Both the position numbers and the translations under genes were made by a program. 64,000 bases of DNA from Flavobacterium psychrophilum. Lineage in GTDB: Bacteria; Bacteroidota; Bacteroidia; Flavobacteriales; Flavobacteriaceae. The notes under the pieces are model-generated. The model had not been told where the DNA came from. It searched no databases and worked only from the letters and a program-made list of their open reading frames with translations. The stretch lies in the NCBI GenBank assembly GCA_001708385.1, contig CP012388.1, positions 2,046,001 to 2,110,000 on the forward strand. The letters run 5' to 3'. Within the stretch, counting starts at the first letter, position 1, and each line of letters starts with the position of its first letter. Positions 62,546-64,000 of the stretch are shown in pieces.

Positions 62546-64000
62546 ATGAAGAAAATTACTTTAACTTTTCTTTTCTTTTTGTGTTGCCTTTTTGGCTATG
62601 CACAGATGGAAGAAACATTTGAAGGTGCCACGTTTCCCCCGCCAGAATGGGGAGTGTACGACAACGGCATCGGAATCAATTTTTCTTGGACAAAAAATGG
62701 ACAGAACAACACGGAGCAACCTGCTTATCAGGGTACGAACGCTGCATTTATTCAGCGTGAAGACGTTTTAACAGGAATGCCGGAAGACTGGCTTGTAACC
62801 AAAAGGTTCACGGTACCTAATAACGGAAAAATTAGCTTTTACTCAAGGCTTACCATTGTTGGTGACCAGGGTGGCATTTACCAGGTAAAAATTTCTACTT
62901 CGCCTGATCAGTCTTCACTGGCAGATTACACACTGATGCAGGAATGGACAGAATCACAGATTAACGGTGTACAACAGCGTGAATATGTGCTTAAAACACT
63001 AAACTTTGCTCCTGAATTTTACAACCAGGAAGTGTATGTAGCCTTTATAATGAAAGCTGATTTTGCTGACAGGTGGCTTATAGATAATGTAAGCGTAACA
63101 GAAAACTGTTTAGATCCTGCCAACTTAATTGCTGGAAACTTTACTACTACAAGTGCAGAGCTTAGCTGGGATAACCCAAGCCTTGCAACACAATGGGAGG
63201 TTGAAATTGTAGAAGAAAACGCTCCTTTTACAGGAACCGGTACACTTTACTCAGGAACTTTACCTTATGTACCAACATTAGAGGAAGATACAAGGTATAA
63301 GTATCAGGTAAGAGCAGTATGTCCACTTGGAGGAAAAAGCGAATGGATAGGTGCTGCAAGGTTTAAAACCAGCCGAAAAGGAGATATATGTACAGATCCT
63401 ATAGTTGTAAACACACTACCTTACAGTAATACTGATGATACAGCCGATGCTGCCAACAATTACAATGGCACTCCGGGTACAAACTGTGGCACATTCGAAT
63501 GGGGTTCTTACATAGAAGGTAATGATGTTATCTATCAATTTACACCTACAGAAGATCAGATTATTACAATTAAAGCATCAGGATTAACAAATCAATATTC
63601 TTCTATGTTTGTTTATACTTCTTGCGCTGACATAGGAACAAACTGTTTTGCATCTGATTTTAATGAATTTTCTTTAGAAAACCTGAGTATACCATTTTTA
63701 AATGTTACGGCAGGAACAACTTATTATATTCTATTCTCAACATCTTGGGATACAACTCCTTATTTCCTTACAATTCAGAGAGAATACTGTGATACTCCTG
63801 CATCATTGCAGGCTACAGGCCTAACTACAAGCAGCGCAAACCTGTCATGGACAGAAACAGGTACTGCAACATCATGGCAATATTCACTTGTACCTAAAGG
63901 AACAGGTTTACCGCAAGGTGCTGGCACTACAACAACAGCATTATCATATAATGCTACAACATTAACGGCAGGAACTCAATATGAATTCTATGTTCGTTCT
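62546..64000 (+). CDS. T9SS-type surface protein with FN3 and choice-of-anchor domains, 3' end outside window
   Basis: The frame runs from ATG 62546 off the right edge, about 485 codons. It has a signal peptide (MKKITLTFLFFLCCLFGYAQ), a choice-of-anchor J/MAM-like domain (about 25-190, FEGATFPPPEWG), a fibronectin type III-like domain (about 190-285, SAELSWDN and YKYQVRAVC), a domain with CTDPIVVNTLPYSN (about 290-420) and another fibronectin type III repeat (SANLSWTETG). A T9SS sorting domain is expected beyond the window. It follows the TPR-HTH regulator after 151 bp. Confidence 0.85.
   Translation, partial: MKKITLTFLFFLCCLFGYAQMEETFEGATFPPPEWGVYDNGIGINFSWTKNGQNNTEQPAYQGTNAAFIQREDVLTGMPEDWLVTKRFTVPNNGKISFYSRLTIVGDQGGIYQVKISTSPDQSSLADYTLMQEWTESQINGVQQREYVLKTLNFAPEFYNQEVYVAFIMKADFADRWLIDNVSVTENCLDPANLIAGNFTTTSAELSWDNPSLATQWEVEIVEENAPFTGTGTLYSGTLPYVPTLEEDTRYKYQVRAVCPLGGKSEWIGAARFKTSRKGDICTDPIVVNTLPYSNTDDTADAANNYNGTPGTNCGTFEWGSYIEGNDVIYQFTPTEDQIITIKASGLTNQYSSMFVYTSCADIGTNCFASDFNEFSLENLSIPFLNVTAGTTYYILFSTSWDTTPYFLTIQREYCDTPASLQATGLTTSSANLSWTETGTATSWQYSLVPKGTGLPQGAGTTTTALSYNATTLTAGTQYEFYVRS

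Overview
The window looks like a chromosomal segment of a member of the Bacteroidota, most probably Flavobacteriaceae (Flavobacterium-like). The support is type IX secretion (T9SS) sorting domains, a PorP/SprF partner protein, Bacteroidota-type promoters (TAnnTTTG at about -7) close to several starts, almost no Shine-Dalgarno sequences, and the succinyl-type carbamoyltransferase of the arginine pathway. No phage, insertion sequence, CRISPR array or rRNA was seen.

Layout. (1) 1-12290, minus strand: a T9SS surface-protein operon. A 2252-residue Ig-like repeat adhesin is followed by a PorP/SprF protein with an unusual C-terminal extension and then by a second giant adhesin that runs off the left edge. 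(2) 12291-13472: a long AT-rich spacer ending in a promoter and a strongly structured ~315-nt leader. (3) 13473-21697, plus strand: an eight-gene arginine operon (GNAT acyltransferase, argG, argC, argD, argF', argB, argE, argH). Residue 90 of the carbamoyltransferase is Val, which points to succinylated rather than acetylated intermediates. (4) 21859-33185, minus strand: a MacAB-TolC-like efflux operon (HlyD-type adaptor, small secreted protein, ATPase, three tandem paralogous FtsX/MacB permeases, TolC). It is divergent from an NtrC-type regulator and its histidine kinase (33328-36003), and the intergenic region holds a sigma-54-like element and spaced direct repeats. (5) 36109-44238, minus: a 2709-residue secreted protein that appears to join a PhoD-like phosphatase, four LamG domains, two jelly-roll domains and a PhoX-like phosphatase, ending in a PKD domain and a T9SS sorting domain. 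A di-haem peroxidase gene lies upstream of it. (6) 46565-50315: a candidate small RNA, a membrane protein of unknown function, a stand-alone seven-bladed propeller, a DUF922 protease-like protein, a beta-barrel protein and tRNA-Leu(CAA). (7) 50506-54000: housekeeping genes prs, rplY and pth, then azoR. (8) 53699-64000: a T9SS-secreted metzincin protease, a lipoprotein, ribF with an HTTM protein, a small membrane protein, a TPR-HTH regulator, and the start of another T9SS-type adhesin that runs off the right edge.

The most distinctive items are the PhoD-LamG-PhoX megaprotein, the structured arginine-operon leader with an Arg-rich micro-ORF, the triplicated permeases under an apparent sigma-54 activator, and the orphan small RNA at about 46700-46814. 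All functions are inferred from reading the sequence; no database search was run.
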